Source: Tunturibacter gelidoferens
GTDB taxonomy: Bacteria > Acidobacteriota > Terriglobia > Terriglobales > Acidobacteriaceae
Reading direction: 5' to 3'
DNA: 64,000 nucleotides
Assembly: GCF_040358255.1 (NCBI RefSeq)
Contig: NZ_CP132938.1
Span: 3,162,001 to 3,226,000 of the forward strand
In this document: one piece after another, positions 46,383-55,771 of the stretch
Numbering within the stretch: position 1 is the stretch's first letter
How the letters are laid out: every line of letters starts with the position of its first letter
Program-made: the position numbers and the translations under genes
Notes under the pieces: generated by a model
Databases searched by the model: none
What the model was told of the DNA's origin: nothing
Seen by the model: the letters and a program-made list of their open reading frames with translations, nothing else

Positions 46383-47765
46383 ATGGTGCTTTCCGCAATC
46401 GCATCTCGCCTGACTGCTCTTTGTCTCGCGGCATCCTTTATTCCCACCCTAAATGCTCAAGATGCTCCCGGCACGATGCTGGCTCCCACGCCTCCCATGG
46501 GCTGGAACAGTTGGGATTCGTTTGGACCCTCCGTGCGCGAGGACGAGGTAAAGGCGAATACCGGTGTCATGGCGACTCGTCTTGCAAAGTATGGCTGGCA
46601 ATACGTCACGGTTGACATCGAGTGGTACGTACCCGATGCTCACGCCAACGGCTACATCCCTCGGGGCAGGGTCGTGCTGGACCAGTACGGGCGCTTTCAG
46701 CCAGCGCTCAATCGTTTTCCGACCGCCGCTGACGGAGCGGGATTCAAGCCGCTTGCCGCCTACGTTCATAGCAAGGGCTCGAAGTTTGGTATTCACATCA
46801 TGCGTGGAATTTCGCGGGAGGCTGTCGAAAAGAACCTGCCCATCGAAGGGTCGAAATACCATGCCGCCGATATTGCCGACAAGGTGAACATCTGTCATTG
46901 GCCCCAGATGGAAGACACCTACGGCGTCGATATGAGCAAGCCGGGCGCTCAGGACTACTACGACTCCATCGCACGTCTTTACGCAGCATGGGGGGTTGAT
47001 CTGGTTAAGGCAGACGATATGAGTCGGCCCTTCCATGAGCCAGAAATCCGTGCCCTCAGCTCTGCTCTGAGGACCCATCGTTCTCAGTCTTTCGCCTGGA
47101 CCCGCGCCTATTGCCAATTATCCGGAGCTCAAAGCCAACGCGCAGATGTGGCGCATCTCGGATGACTTCTGGGATCGATGGATCGATGTAAAGGAGCAGT
47201 TCGATCGGGCTCACCTCTGGGAGAACGACTCTCATCCGGGAGGCTGGCCCGATGCGGATATGTTGCCGCTTGGTCACATTGCGATTCGCGGCGAACGGGG
47301 GGCGATCGCAACAGTTTGCTAACGCATGACGAGCAAATCACTCTGATGACTCTGTAGTCTATCTTTCGCTCCCCACTAATCTTCGGCGGCGACCTTCCCA
47401 CTAGCGACGCATTCACCTTCAGCCTGCTCACCAATCCCGAGGTGCTGGCGGTCAATCAAGCCAGCGCCCACGGCCACCAGACCTACCGTAATGAAGACAT
47501 CATTGCCTGGACGGCGGATGCGAATGCATCCGGCGGCAAGAGACCGGCAAAGTTTGTAGCAGTCTTCAACACGGGCGACGCTGCCAGGAGCGTTAGTCTT
47601 TCCTGGAAGAGTCTTGGTGTCCGCGCTCAGGCTACCCGAGTTCGCGACCTGTGGGGGCAGCAGGCGGTCAAGAAAGAGATTGCCGACCGGGAAGCTCTTC
47701 ACACCACTGTTGCGCCACATGCCTCTTTATTCTTCAAGGTCGACATCCTTGAGCAGAACCATTGA
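46383..47765 (+). pseudogene. GH27 alpha-galactosidase, two frameshifts and one amber codon
   Basis: Signal peptide (ALCLAASFIPTLNAQ) then GH27 motifs TPPMGWNSWDSFG, YVTVDIEWY and WGVDLVKADDMSRPFHEPEI. Near 47077 the frame shifts; the other frame reads IVLSLSPGPAPIANYPELKANAQMWRISDDFWDRW and HPGGWPDADMLPLGHIAIRGERG. A run of six G at 47297-47302 should be seven to continue DRNSLLTHDEQITLM. TAG at 47355-47357 then replaces the Trp of LMTLWSIFRSPLIFGGDLP. After that the frame is open through NTGDAARSVSLSW to the end at 47765. AAGGA precedes the ATG at 46383. The intact ancestor cleaved alpha-galactosides. Confidence 0.9.
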
Positions 47766-47825
47766 GCAGTCTGCCCCTCAGCCGTTGGTCGTGCCGTGAC
47801 ATTTCGTAGGAGCAGAGAGGATATC

Positions 47826-49407
47826 GTGATTCCAAGAAGAGACTTTCTAAAGGGTGCCGCTGCAACTGTGGCCTTCAGCGCCTCCAGGAAAAGTTTTGCT
47901 GGGATTGACCCAAAAGACGAACCTGTCGCTTACGACGAAAGGTCGGTCATCTTGAATGGGCACCGTACCCTCGTCATATGTGGAGAGATACATTACCCTC
48001 GGTCGACGCGAGCTATGTGGCCCCTGCTACTTGAGCGAAGTAAATCGCTTGGCCTGAATATGATTTCTACCTACGTATTTTGGAACGTCCATGAAACAAG
48101 CCGTGGGAACTATAACTTCACTGGCGAGCGTGACCTGGGCCACTACCTTGACCTCTGCCATCAGAACGGGCTTTCTGTCTTCCTCTGGGTCGGGCCTTAT
48201 ATATGCGCAGAGTGGAACTACGGAGGATTTCCTTCTTATTCTGCGCGACGAACCCGGAATCACCATCCGCACCATGAACGCGGCCTATATGGCACGCGTG
48301 GAGGCGTTCTTCTTCAAACTCGCTGCGGTGGTAAGGCCGCATCTCGCACCCAATGGCGGTCCGGTGGTGCTGGTCCAGGTTGAGAACGAATACACCAACG
48401 TCGCCAAACGGTACGGAGAAGAGGGACAAGAATACCTTAGGTGGATTGTTGAATTAGCTAAGCGGGTCGGTCTTACCAGCGTGCCAACCACAACCTGCGA
48501 GGGCGGCGCTCAGGGCGCTATCGAAACCTCGAACGGATTTACGATCTCGCCGGAGCGCATTGCGTCTGTGCGCAAGTCTCACCCAGGCACACCACTTCTC
48601 TGGACCGAACTTTATCCAGCCTGGTACAAGGTGTGGGGAGGCCGCAACCCTATACCTCGTGACGCCCAGGGAGATTGCCGGTGCCATTCTGGATTTTGTA
48701 AGCCGCGGGGGCTCAGGTTGGAACTACTACCCGTGGCAGGGCGGAACAAACTTCGGACGCCATTCCATGTATCTTCAGACGACCTCTTATGACTTTTCCT
48801 CGCCCATTGACGAGTACGGAGGCATTACGCGGACCGGAGTTTATCTCGGTCAGTTCCATTCTTTCATGCAAGAGCACAGCTCTGTGTTTTTGGAGGGAGA
48901 CCGCTCGGATAGTTCCGATGGTGAGCAGCGGACCACCACCTGGACCAAGGGAAGCGATCAATTCCTACTGGTCCGGGGAAATGACCTGAAGGATGCTCGT
49001 ATTCTGAACACCAAGGGCGAAACCCTCTTTGATCTAAATGCTGCCCACTCCAGGGTCGAGCACAGTTACTCTGAAGCCAACTGGACCACAGTGTCAGGAA
49101 GCGACGAGGCAAACTCTTGGCAGATGTGGAAGGAGTGCCCGAAGCGACAAAGGCGTTGTTTCGGTAGAACCAGTTGAGCAACTGCTTTTGACAAAAGACA
49201 AAACAGACTACTGCTGGTACAGCACGACATTGCAGGTCGCGCAGGCAGGCCCGCAAGAAATTGTCATTCCTTACGGTGGGGATCTTTTCTACGTGTTCCT
49301 AGATGGTGGCCTTATCGGCTCGTCCATACTGCCCTTCAAGAGGACCGTGGACCCATACCACGATCACCAGGTAGGCGTAGAGAGGGAGTTGATAGCTTGC
49401 GGCCGTG
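47826..49407 (+). pseudogene. GH35 beta-galactosidase, three frameshifts and a lost C-terminus
   Basis: GTG at 47826 with GAGAGG upstream starts the Tat signal IPRRDFLKGAAATVAFS. GH35 motifs follow: LVICGEIHYPRS, YVFWNVHE, LWVGPYICAEWNYGGFPSY. An extra T near 48240 moves the frame to LRDEPGITIRTMNAAYM and VVLVQVENEYTN (acid/base region); an extra base near 48661 moves it to TPREIAGAILDFVSRGGSGWNYYPWQGGTNFGR. Around 49130-49170 further indels lead to EPVEQLLLTKDKTDYCWYSTTLQV. Homology stops near 49400 well before the normal end and abuts the aldo/keto reductase stub in tail-to-tail orientation, which points to a deletion. Confidence 0.88.
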
Positions 49408-49617
49408 CTATGCGCGCTGCTCCGCCTGCGTGATCCCGTAGTAGGGCGAAACGTCGAACAGATTAATGCCGCGGTCAACCGAGTGGCGGACTGCACGCTC
49501 TCCACTCGAGGCACCAACTTTTCCGAATACATTCCCCAGCGTAGAAGCCCCAAAACCGAGCACTGAGACGCTCAGACCGGTCGTTCCAAGATCACGATAG
49601 CGCAAAAGAAGTCTCAT
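49408..49617 (-). pseudogene. 5' stub of an aldo/keto reductase (fucose/galactose dehydrogenase type)
   Basis: Sixty-nine residues remain: RYRDLGTTGLSVSVLGFGAS, LGNVFG and INLFDVSPYYGITQAE, the N-terminal strands of the aldo/keto reductase family closest to L-fucose/L-galactose dehydrogenases. The normal length is over 300 residues. The coding sequence breaks off at about 49425 where the GH35 relic ends, so one deletion probably removed the 3' ends of both genes. Its former job would fit oxidation of fucose released by GH29 and GH95. Confidence 0.8.
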
Positions 49618-49653
49618 TCCCGAAAGGAGGTATTAGCCCGAAAAGCATAATAT

Positions 49654-49663
49654 TTAACGTTAA
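49654..49663. promoter_or_regulatory. Palindrome TTAACGTTAA upstream of mutarotase gene
   Basis: Perfect 10-bp palindrome with a central CG, 103 bases before the mutarotase ATG and 37 bases before the reductase stub. Could serve as an operator for either. Confidence 0.35.
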
Positions 49664-49766
49664 CTATCTGCAACGCCGGAGGTTCTCGCCGTCCTGATAA
49701 TGTGGTAAATCTAGAGTCTGACGGCGCCAACCGCCTTCAGGCTTTTTCCGAATAGAGGAGTGAATC

Positions 49767-50141
49767 ATGAAACGCTTCTGTCTTACGTTGAGTCTTCGTC
49801 CTGACCCGGAACTCATTGCCGAATACATTGAGCATCACAGAATTGGCCGCCCGGAAATTCACAAGAGTATCCGCGATGCGGGTGTTCTAGATATGGAGAT
49901 ATTTCATTTGGAAGGAAGCCTCTTCATGATCATGGATACGACAAACGACATCACGTTCGAGCGTAAGGCAGAGATGGACCGCCTTAATCCGGCAGTGCAA
50001 GCATGGGAGAGCTTGATGTCGAGCTACCAGAATGTCTCCTCCGGGTCAGACCCCACCACGCGTTGGAGGCAGATGGAGAGAATCTTCAAGCTGGCACACA
50101 CAACCGACCAACCCTCGCCTGTAGATCGCAGGGAATTTTAA
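49767..50141 (+). CDS. L-rhamnose/L-fucose mutarotase family protein (COG3254 type)
   Basis: A 124-aa protein, GAGGAG 11 bases before the ATG. Family pattern: KRFCLTLSLRPDPELIAEYIEHHR at the start, PEIHKSIRDAGVLDMEIFHLEGSLFMIMDTT, FERKAEMDRLNPAVQAWESLMSSYQ, and ending MERIFKL plus a short extra tail. Members interconvert anomers of L-rhamnose or L-fucose. Next to fucosidase relics and an aldo/keto reductase stub, L-fucose is the likelier sugar. It is the only catabolic gene of the old fucose set besides GH29 still intact, so it may now serve another sugar. It is convergent with the GH51 gene. Confidence 0.85.
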   Translation: MKRFCLTLSLRPDPELIAEYIEHHRIGRPEIHKSIRDAGVLDMEIFHLEGSLFMIMDTTNDITFERKAEMDRLNPAVQAWESLMSSYQNVSSGSDPTTRWRQMERIFKLAHTTDQPSPVDRREF

Positions 50142-50192
50142 ACAGGTGGTATCCCGAGAAGCTATCAACCAACTCGGTCAAAAGGCGCGCAC

Positions 50193-52169
50193 CTAGTGAG
50201 CCTCCAACTCAAGCACTTGCACACTGTACGGTGGGATGGTGTGGGAGAAATTCGGCCCCTCGATTCGCGTGGACGTCTTCACCGGCACGATCTGCTTCGG
50301 AGCGCTGATCGAATTGGTCTCTGCGTTCGTCTTGCCGCTGAGCGAGATGAGCATGGCTTCTGGCATGACCTTGTTCATACCGGAGAAGTTGATGTCCAAC
50401 GCTTGTGGAAGGGATGAAGCGTTGACCATTTTGAGGTAGATTTTTCCAGTACGCGAATCACGGGTGACCGAATAGAAGAAAAGTTTGCCCTCGCCGGTAA
50501 TGGAAGAGGTGGGAACTTCGTCGCCCAGATACTCTCCGAACATGCACTGCGCGTAATAGCTCGGCGCGCCGTAGCTCTTCAGCGCGTCATAACCGATCAG
50601 ATCTGACTCCCACTGCATGCCCCCTGGATTCACATTCACGAACAACGGCGCGTAGGAAGCCATCACAATCAAGTCGCTGTTCCTCTCCATGCCGGTCATC
50701 CACGCCGCGTCTCCCAAGGCGGCGCCCATGTTTGTCGTGGGTGAGCCCTCCCGAGTCGCCCATTCGCCGACGAAGATCTTGGGTCCGTTGCGGTCAGTCT
50801 GGTCATAGTGCTTCACATCGTCAAAGAACTCGTCCGCGCGCCTATAGTAGTGGTCGTCGACAACATCAGGCCTCGTTCGTTTGAGTGGAGTTGTCGCGAT
50901 TAGTTGAAGCTGTGGATATTTTGTTTTGATGGCTTTGTAAAACTGCGCATAGCGACCCTCATAGCTGTCGGAGTGATCGAACTGGTCTTCGTTGCCGATC
51001 TCGATATAGTTCACGTGAAACGGTATTGGATGACCGAGCTTCGCGCGCAGCGCACCCCATTGAGTCGAGGTATCACCGATCGCAAACTCGATCTCGTCGA
51101 GCGCATCTTGCACATACGGTACTAGCGCTGGTCCTGCCTGAATATGGTCCCCCTTGAGTGAGTAGCCGGCATAGACCGCGAGCACAGTCTGAATCTTTAG
51201 GTCCTCAGTCCACTCCAGAAACTCTAGCAAGCCCATGCCGTCTGACGACTGGTAGTTCCACGGACTGCGATGGGTAGGTCGATCAACCAGCGGACCAATC
51301 GTGTTCTTCCAATCGAACCTTTCATCAATCTGATCTCCCTCAAGATAGTTGCCGCCGGGAAGTCTGAGGAAGGTCGGATGCATGGCTGCCATCTTCTCCA
51401 TCAGATCAGACCGATTGCCGTTCTCCCGATTGTTGAAGGTTGGTGGCATCAGCGAGATCAGGTCCAGCCAGATCCTGCCCGTATGGCCAGCAGTCAGCAG
51501 CAGATGATTTTCAGACGACGTCTCCAAGTCACCCGTCTGGAGCGTGAATTCATATCGCTTCCACTCTCTCGTCAATGCTGGAGTGTCCGTCGACGCGGCT
51601 GCCTTTCCCGTGTCGTCGTTGATCAACGCTAAATTCAGACTCCCCACAAACGTCGAGTCAGCCTTGGCATACAACGAACCCTTATATGTGGTGTTCGGTC
51701 GGAGCGCCATACCCCAATAACCTTCGTTCCGCACCCCCGCTCTGTTCGCGGCGTCGGCCTGCGTGATCGTCAACGCCAGACTATGAGAGAGCGCTGCACT
51801 CGGCCCCTCTGCCGGGTCGATCTCCATCGAAGCTCTCGAACTTCCATAGTGTTCGATATTCCAGTGTGCGATCCCTTCGAATCCATGGTCCTGAAATGTC
51901 CGGTTTCTCACAAGTTCTGCATACAGGCCGCCGTCGTAGGAGAAGTTGATCTCCTCGGTCATCAACCCGTACAGTGTTTGGCTTACGGCATGAACAGGTT
52001 TGTCCAAGGCAATCTTCAAGGATGCGGGTGTTGTTTGTGCCGCGCCGGTCGAGATGAATGACGTGGCAACGATGAGAGCCGCGGCCTTCAAACCTAAGAG
52101 GCGCGCGAGAACTGGTTTTTCTAAATGGATTGACTTCACTGGGACTCCGGCTTTCCTCTGTTCCTGCAA
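50193..52169 (-). CDS. GH51 alpha-L-arabinofuranosidase, exported
   Basis: A 658-aa enzyme with a signal segment (LLGLKAAALIVATSFISTGAAQ). After SQTLYGLMTEEINFSYDGGLYAELVRNR comes a carbohydrate-binding-like jelly roll at about 90-225, then the GH51 barrel: LRLPGGNYLEGD, DRPTHRSPWNYQSSDGMGLLEFLEW, acid/base Glu near residue 394 in VNYIEIGNEDQF, and nucleophile Glu near 469 in IFVGEWAT. A C-terminal beta domain ends it. It releases L-arabinose from arabinan or arabinoxylan side chains, supplying the intact arabinose pathway encoded to its right. Confidence 0.94.
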   Translation of the reverse strand: MQEQRKAGVPVKSIHLEKPVLARLLGLKAAALIVATSFISTGAAQTTPASLKIALDKPVHAVSQTLYGLMTEEINFSYDGGLYAELVRNRTFQDHGFEGIAHWNIEHYGSSRASMEIDPAEGPSAALSHSLALTITQADAANRAGVRNEGYWGMALRPNTTYKGSLYAKADSTFVGSLNLALINDDTGKAAASTDTPALTREWKRYEFTLQTGDLETSSENHLLLTAGHTGRIWLDLISLMPPTFNNRENGNRSDLMEKMAAMHPTFLRLPGGNYLEGDQIDERFDWKNTIGPLVDRPTHRSPWNYQSSDGMGLLEFLEWTEDLKIQTVLAVYAGYSLKGDHIQAGPALVPYVQDALDEIEFAIGDTSTQWGALRAKLGHPIPFHVNYIEIGNEDQFDHSDSYEGRYAQFYKAIKTKYPQLQLIATTPLKRTRPDVVDDHYYRRADEFFDDVKHYDQTDRNGPKIFVGEWATREGSPTTNMGAALGDAAWMTGMERNSDLIVMASYAPLFVNVNPGGMQWESDLIGYDALKSYGAPSYYAQCMFGEYLGDEVPTSSITGEGKLFFYSVTRDSRTGKIYLKMVNASSLPQALDINFSGMNKVMPEAMLISLSGKTNAETNSISAPKQIVPVKTSTRIEGPNFSHTIPPYSVQVLELEAH

Positions 52170-52477
52170 ACTTATAAGAGTTTGGTACCTGACAACCCGC
52201 CTCTCACGCTTCCGTATCAGGTTTATGCGGCGCGGTTGCTATGTCGTGTGCGAGGCCCAATCAACCGAGACGGGCGATTTCAGCGCAACAAACACGTTTT
52301 TAGCTGCACTCTCCCGCATGATTTGGGGAGCCTAACTGTAGCGTTAACTGGAAACAACAGAACGGTAGCCAATATTTGTCCTAATTGTCAAATCCACCGG
52401 CGGCAGAAGCGAGGGGCTCAGACCGATGGCAGAAAAAGAAAATCACAAAATTTCGCGTGTTCTGCAAAACCACACCA
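52170..52477. other. Intergenic region between GH51 start and epimerase stop
   Basis: About 300 bases without a gene. It should hold the GH51 promoter on the minus strand. The only element picked out is GTAGCGTTAAC at 52338-52348, listed separately. No terminator with a T-run is visible after the epimerase gene. Confidence 0.5.
52338..52348. promoter_or_regulatory. Weak operator-like element upstream of GH51
   Basis: On the minus strand it reads GTTAACGCTAC, which agrees at 8 of 10 positions with the TTAACGTTAA palindrome at 49654. It lies about 170 bases from the GH51 start. Tentative. Confidence 0.28.
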
Positions 52478-53740
52478 CTAGACTCCCAGAAACACGGGCT
52501 TGATATGCCGAATAAAGAGGTTTTCTGTCACGTTCTTTGCGATAACTTCTTCGTTGGCTTCGAGTGCCATTAGATACCTGTTACCCATCTTTGCCGCGAC
52601 TTTGAAGCCTACATGCAATAGCTGCCTGAAGCTCTCGTTGTACGAGCTATTCCCTGGGTCGTGCCGCAGCGTCGAGGTAAACTGCTCGCTCGTCCACTCA
52701 TTAACCTTGTCCGGCATTGGCAGCTTCGTCGGGTGGATATCGATAATAGCGGCGTAAGGCGCACAAAGCTCCTCGCGGTGCGCGTAGGCCCCCCCATATA
52801 TCTCTTTCGCGATCTCGAGCCCAGAGCCACCCGACTCAGCGAGGCCGATCACCTCTTCCAACCAAGTTGTTCCGGCGGTCTTCAAGTGAACTCCTGCATC
52901 GAATTTCTTGATCCCTGCGTGAATTGCTTTGTAGATCGAAAACTTGTCTGATCCGGAGTGAACGCTTAACTTCAGATTATCCGTTAGATCGTAGGTTTTG
53001 ATCGCAAACGCGATCGTCGCCAAATCCTCCTCGAACTCTTTTGAAAACTGCATCACATCGCCAGCGTAATCAACGCCTTTATTGAAGCGGCCGGTGAACT
53101 TCGGCGCCACCGTCTGGAGCGGGATATTCTGGTCAGCGATGGCCGCGAGAATAATCAATAGCTCCAATGGTGTCTGAGGAGAGTCCGTCTCGTCCATCGA
53201 GATCTCAGGCACGAAGTTTCCTTCGCCCTTCTTCTCCACGAGCAGACGGTAAATCTCCCCTGCATGTTGGATGGCCGCCAGAAATTTGTTGGCCACGCCC
53301 TCAACAAACCCTTTATCCGTCTGGAACGGTTCAGCGATATTCGTGATCGTTACTGCTCCCACAAGCTCTTGATGCCGCCTAACAAACGCGGCTACATCCG
53401 CTGGCCTTGCGGCTTCTCCAATCAAGTCCGCGACGTCCAGAGTAAAAAAGTCGCAAGGCTGAATGAATCTCTCAACCGTCTTCTCGTTGATATGGTCCGC
53501 GTCGAGGAAGTATGGCTTGACCCATCCCAACTCCTTTACGGCAGCGTCGGCCGCAGCCCGCGTCTGGAGTGGCTCTGACCCAATAATCAGGTGCTCTCGA
53601 TTCGACTTATTCCACACCGGCACCACATCGATTCCGGCCTCTCCCGCATTGACGCATGCTTTCAGCTGCGCTTTTGCCTGGTGAGCAAATCTGTCACCGA
53701 CTCCGATCGAAAACTTTGGAAGCCTCAACTGCTTGTTCAT
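52478..53740 (-). CDS. uxaE: UxaE-family (tagaturonate epimerase) protein
   Basis: A 420-aa protein. The ATG at 53740 is preferred over 53764 because AGGAGAGGG precedes it. Conserved blocks: PKFSIGVGDRFAHQ, DADHINEKTVERFI, FTLDVADLIG, PEISMDETDSPQTPLELL, VAPKFTGRFNKGVDYAGD and LSVHSGSDKFSIYKAI, with several His/Asp/Glu suited to a divalent metal. UxaE interconverts D-tagaturonate and D-fructuronate in galacturonate catabolism. Here no other uronate gene is near and the gene is divergent from araB, sharing its operator region, so another ketose substrate is possible. The symbol refers to the family; the reaction in this organism is uncertain. Confidence 0.75.
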   Translation of the reverse strand: MNKQLRLPKFSIGVGDRFAHQAKAQLKACVNAGEAGIDVVPVWNKSNREHLIIGSEPLQTRAAADAAVKELGWVKPYFLDADHINEKTVERFIQPCDFFTLDVADLIGEAARPADVAAFVRRHQELVGAVTITNIAEPFQTDKGFVEGVANKFLAAIQHAGEIYRLLVEKKGEGNFVPEISMDETDSPQTPLELLIILAAIADQNIPLQTVAPKFTGRFNKGVDYAGDVMQFSKEFEEDLATIAFAIKTYDLTDNLKLSVHSGSDKFSIYKAIHAGIKKFDAGVHLKTAGTTWLEEVIGLAESGGSGLEIAKEIYGGAYAHREELCAPYAAIIDIHPTKLPMPDKVNEWTSEQFTSTLRHDPGNSSYNESFRQLLHVGFKVAAKMGNRYLMALEANEEVIAKNVTENLFIRHIKPVFLGV

Positions 53741-53913
53741 CGCAACATCCCTCTCCTGTTCCACAAAGCGGTTAGTCCAATAGATCGATCACGTCGTTTC
53801 TACCTGCAACGCGGTCATGGCGCCAAGGCTAGATTGCAAAAGCTCGATACGAGCCGTGGAGCGACTGAAGCAGACGCCCCTAGCCAAAGCCGCCGAGAAA
53901 CTCGAACCTACCC

Positions 53914-53942
53914 TTGACAGCCCTGTATGTATACCCTACGAT
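53914..53942 (+). promoter_or_regulatory. Candidate araB promoter
   Basis: TTGACA at 53914-53919 and TACGAT at 53937-53942 with an ideal 17-base spacer. The operator dyad begins 9 bases after the -10, so it covers about +3 to +16. The araA promoter has the same layout, which supports both. Confidence 0.6.
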
Positions 53943-53951
53943 TCGTCCCAG

Positions 53952-53965
53952 TGAAAAGCTTTTCA
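53952..53965. promoter_or_regulatory. Perfect 14-bp palindrome TGAAAAGCTTTTCA, araB operator
   Basis: Fully symmetric and positioned on the predicted transcription start of araB. The related GGAAAGCTTTTCC lies at the same place in the araA promoter. The LacI-family protein encoded at 60203 downstream of araA is the natural candidate repressor, with arabinose or a derivative as inducer. Confidence 0.6.
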
Positions 53966-54003
53966 TACTTCCGCATAAAACGGTAACTTACAGGAGTCGA
54001 TTT

Positions 54004-54014
54004 GTAAAATTTAC
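54004..54014. promoter_or_regulatory. Short inverted repeat GTAAA-A-TTTAC
   Basis: Five-base perfect arms around one base, in the araB leader 40 bases beyond the main palindrome. It might be an auxiliary operator; AT-rich repeats of this size also arise by chance. Confidence 0.25.
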
Positions 54015-54157
54015 GGTTGCTAAACAACATGTCTTCACCTTGTAAAAAACTCGCCTGTTGAACTCGGTCAGTCTCTGTGCCAACCACCCTCTTGAACTCG
54101 CAAAGTCGCTTTTGCCGAGCAACCTGGATTATGCATGAGCCATGGAGCAAACCATTG

Positions 54158-55771
54158 ATGCGGATAGTTGCAGGAGTAGATTTTGGAACGCTGAGTACCC
54201 GCGTAACCCTGCTTGATAGCAAGACTGGCCGGATAGGTACTGCATCTGCCCCATATCCTTTACATCGCAAGCGTGAGGATCGCGATTTCGCCACTCAGTC
54301 CCACGACGATCAGATGAACGCCCTGGTTCAAGCAATGCACAAGGTGCTTTCGGAGACCGGAATTGAGGGCAATACGGTCGAGGCGCTCGCTCTGGACACA
54401 ACAGGCTCAAGCGTCATTCCAGTAGATACCGAGATGAAGCCACTAGACGACTATTATCTATGGTGCGATCATCGTGCTGTCAAAGAAGCGCAACAGATCA
54501 CTAAACTGGCGCATGCACGCGGGCTTGAAGCGATTCAGTGGTGCGGTGGCGTGTACTCGCACGAGTGGGGCTTTGCTAAGTTACTCCACTGGCTGCGGAA
54601 TAATCCTGAGAAGCGAGCGCTCTTTGCATCCGCCTTCGAGCATTGCGACATGGTTGCCGCCACTCTGTGCGGAATCACAAGTCCGCAGCAAGCAAAGCGC
54701 AGTGTATGCGCGCTTGGGCACAAATGGCTCTGGAACCCGAAGTGGGGCGGTTTTCCGCCGCAGGAGTTTTTCACTGAAATCGACCCCCTGTTTGCAGGAA
54801 TCCGCGAAAAGCTAGCAGGTGAGGTGCTCACCTCCGATCACTTGGCCGGGACCTTGTCTCCAACGTGGGCTGAGCGCCTCGGTTTGAGCGCAGGCATTCC
54901 GATTCCAGTCGGAGCATTTGACGCGCATTGGGACGCGATCGGTGCAGGATGCCGCGAGGGAGACGTGGTCAACGTCGTTGGCACCTCCACTTGCATAATT
55001 GCAATGCAGAGCCGCACCCAGATCATCCCCGGTGTATGTGGTGTCGTACCTGGCAGCGTTCATCCAGCGTACACAGGGGTGGAGGCGGGCCTGTCCGCAG
55101 TGGGGGACATCTTCGAAGCGATCGCACGTAGGGCCTGCACCGACGTGCAAACTCTGTCCGAAGGACTTGAAGAGTACCGCGCCGGCCAGACCGGATTGAT
55201 GCGGCTGTCCTGGGACAATGGCGATCGTACCGTGCTCGTCAAATCAGAACTTGGAGGCATCACGATCGGGTGGAATCTTCTCCACACCGCGCAAGACGAG
55301 CTATTTGCCGCCATTGAAGGCACCGCCTTCCATACGCGCATCATTCTCGATCGCTTCGCCGAGAACGGTGTTCCAATCAAACGAATCATCAATGCCGGGG
55401 GCATCCCGCAAAACAACGCCACTCTCAATCAGGTCTACGCGGACGTGCTCAACAAGGAGGTGCTGGTTCCCGACGGCATCCCAACCAGTATCGGGTCGGG
55501 CATCTTCGCCCAACTCGCCGCGGGTATCTTTCCAAGCATCGAGGACGCACAGAATCATATGTGCCTGAAGCACAAATCGTTTCTTCCCAATCCCAGCAAC
55601 GTTGCGCTCTATGAGCAGCTTTATCGTCTCTACCGCGGCGTCTACTTCGCGTTCGGCGATGATTCCACATCCCCCTTTAGGCTTGCCGAGGTACTCCCCA
55701 AGCTCCGCGAGTACGCATCCAGGACCCACTTAGAAAACTTCAAACTTCCGTCAGCTATCGAGAAACCATGA
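54158..55771 (+). CDS. araB: L-ribulokinase (FGGY family)
   Basis: A 537-aa kinase from the ATG at 54158, which has GGAG 10 bases upstream and starts at the FGGY phosphate loop (VAGVDFGTLSTRVTLLD). Ribulokinase features: DDYYLWCDHRA, GVYSHEWGFAKLLHWLR, catalytic Asp in IPVGAFDAHWDAIGAG, VVGTSTCIIAM and NAGGIPQNNATLNQVYADV. It phosphorylates L-ribulose with ATP in the cytoplasm. The stop overlaps the symporter start by 4 bases (ATGA), so the two are translationally coupled; the small membrane protein and araD follow in the same operon. Confidence 0.94.
   Translation: MRIVAGVDFGTLSTRVTLLDSKTGRIGTASAPYPLHRKREDRDFATQSHDDQMNALVQAMHKVLSETGIEGNTVEALALDTTGSSVIPVDTEMKPLDDYYLWCDHRAVKEAQQITKLAHARGLEAIQWCGGVYSHEWGFAKLLHWLRNNPEKRALFASAFEHCDMVAATLCGITSPQQAKRSVCALGHKWLWNPKWGGFPPQEFFTEIDPLFAGIREKLAGEVLTSDHLAGTLSPTWAERLGLSAGIPIPVGAFDAHWDAIGAGCREGDVVNVVGTSTCIIAMQSRTQIIPGVCGVVPGSVHPAYTGVEAGLSAVGDIFEAIARRACTDVQTLSEGLEEYRAGQTGLMRLSWDNGDRTVLVKSELGGITIGWNLLHTAQDELFAAIEGTAFHTRIILDRFAENGVPIKRIINAGGIPQNNATLNQVYADVLNKEVLVPDGIPTSIGSGIFAQLAAGIFPSIEDAQNHMCLKHKSFLPNPSNVALYEQLYRLYRGVYFAFGDDSTSPFRLAEVLPKLREYASRTHLENFKLPSAIEKP

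Larger units (their letters stand above)
53765..54157. other. Divergent control region between epimerase and araB
   Basis: A 390-base region with a good promoter (53914-53942), a perfect operator dyad (53952-53965) and a second short repeat (54004-54014) on the araB side. The predicted araB leader is therefore about 200 bases long. No small ORF or recognisable riboswitch was seen. Confidence 0.55.

Noticed and set aside
36432..47357. Possible recoding of TAG as Trp, since two amber codons replace conserved Trp
   Set aside because: Both genes also carry frameshifts and one has a TAA as well, while intact genes in the window use normal stop codons. Nonsense mutation is sufficient.
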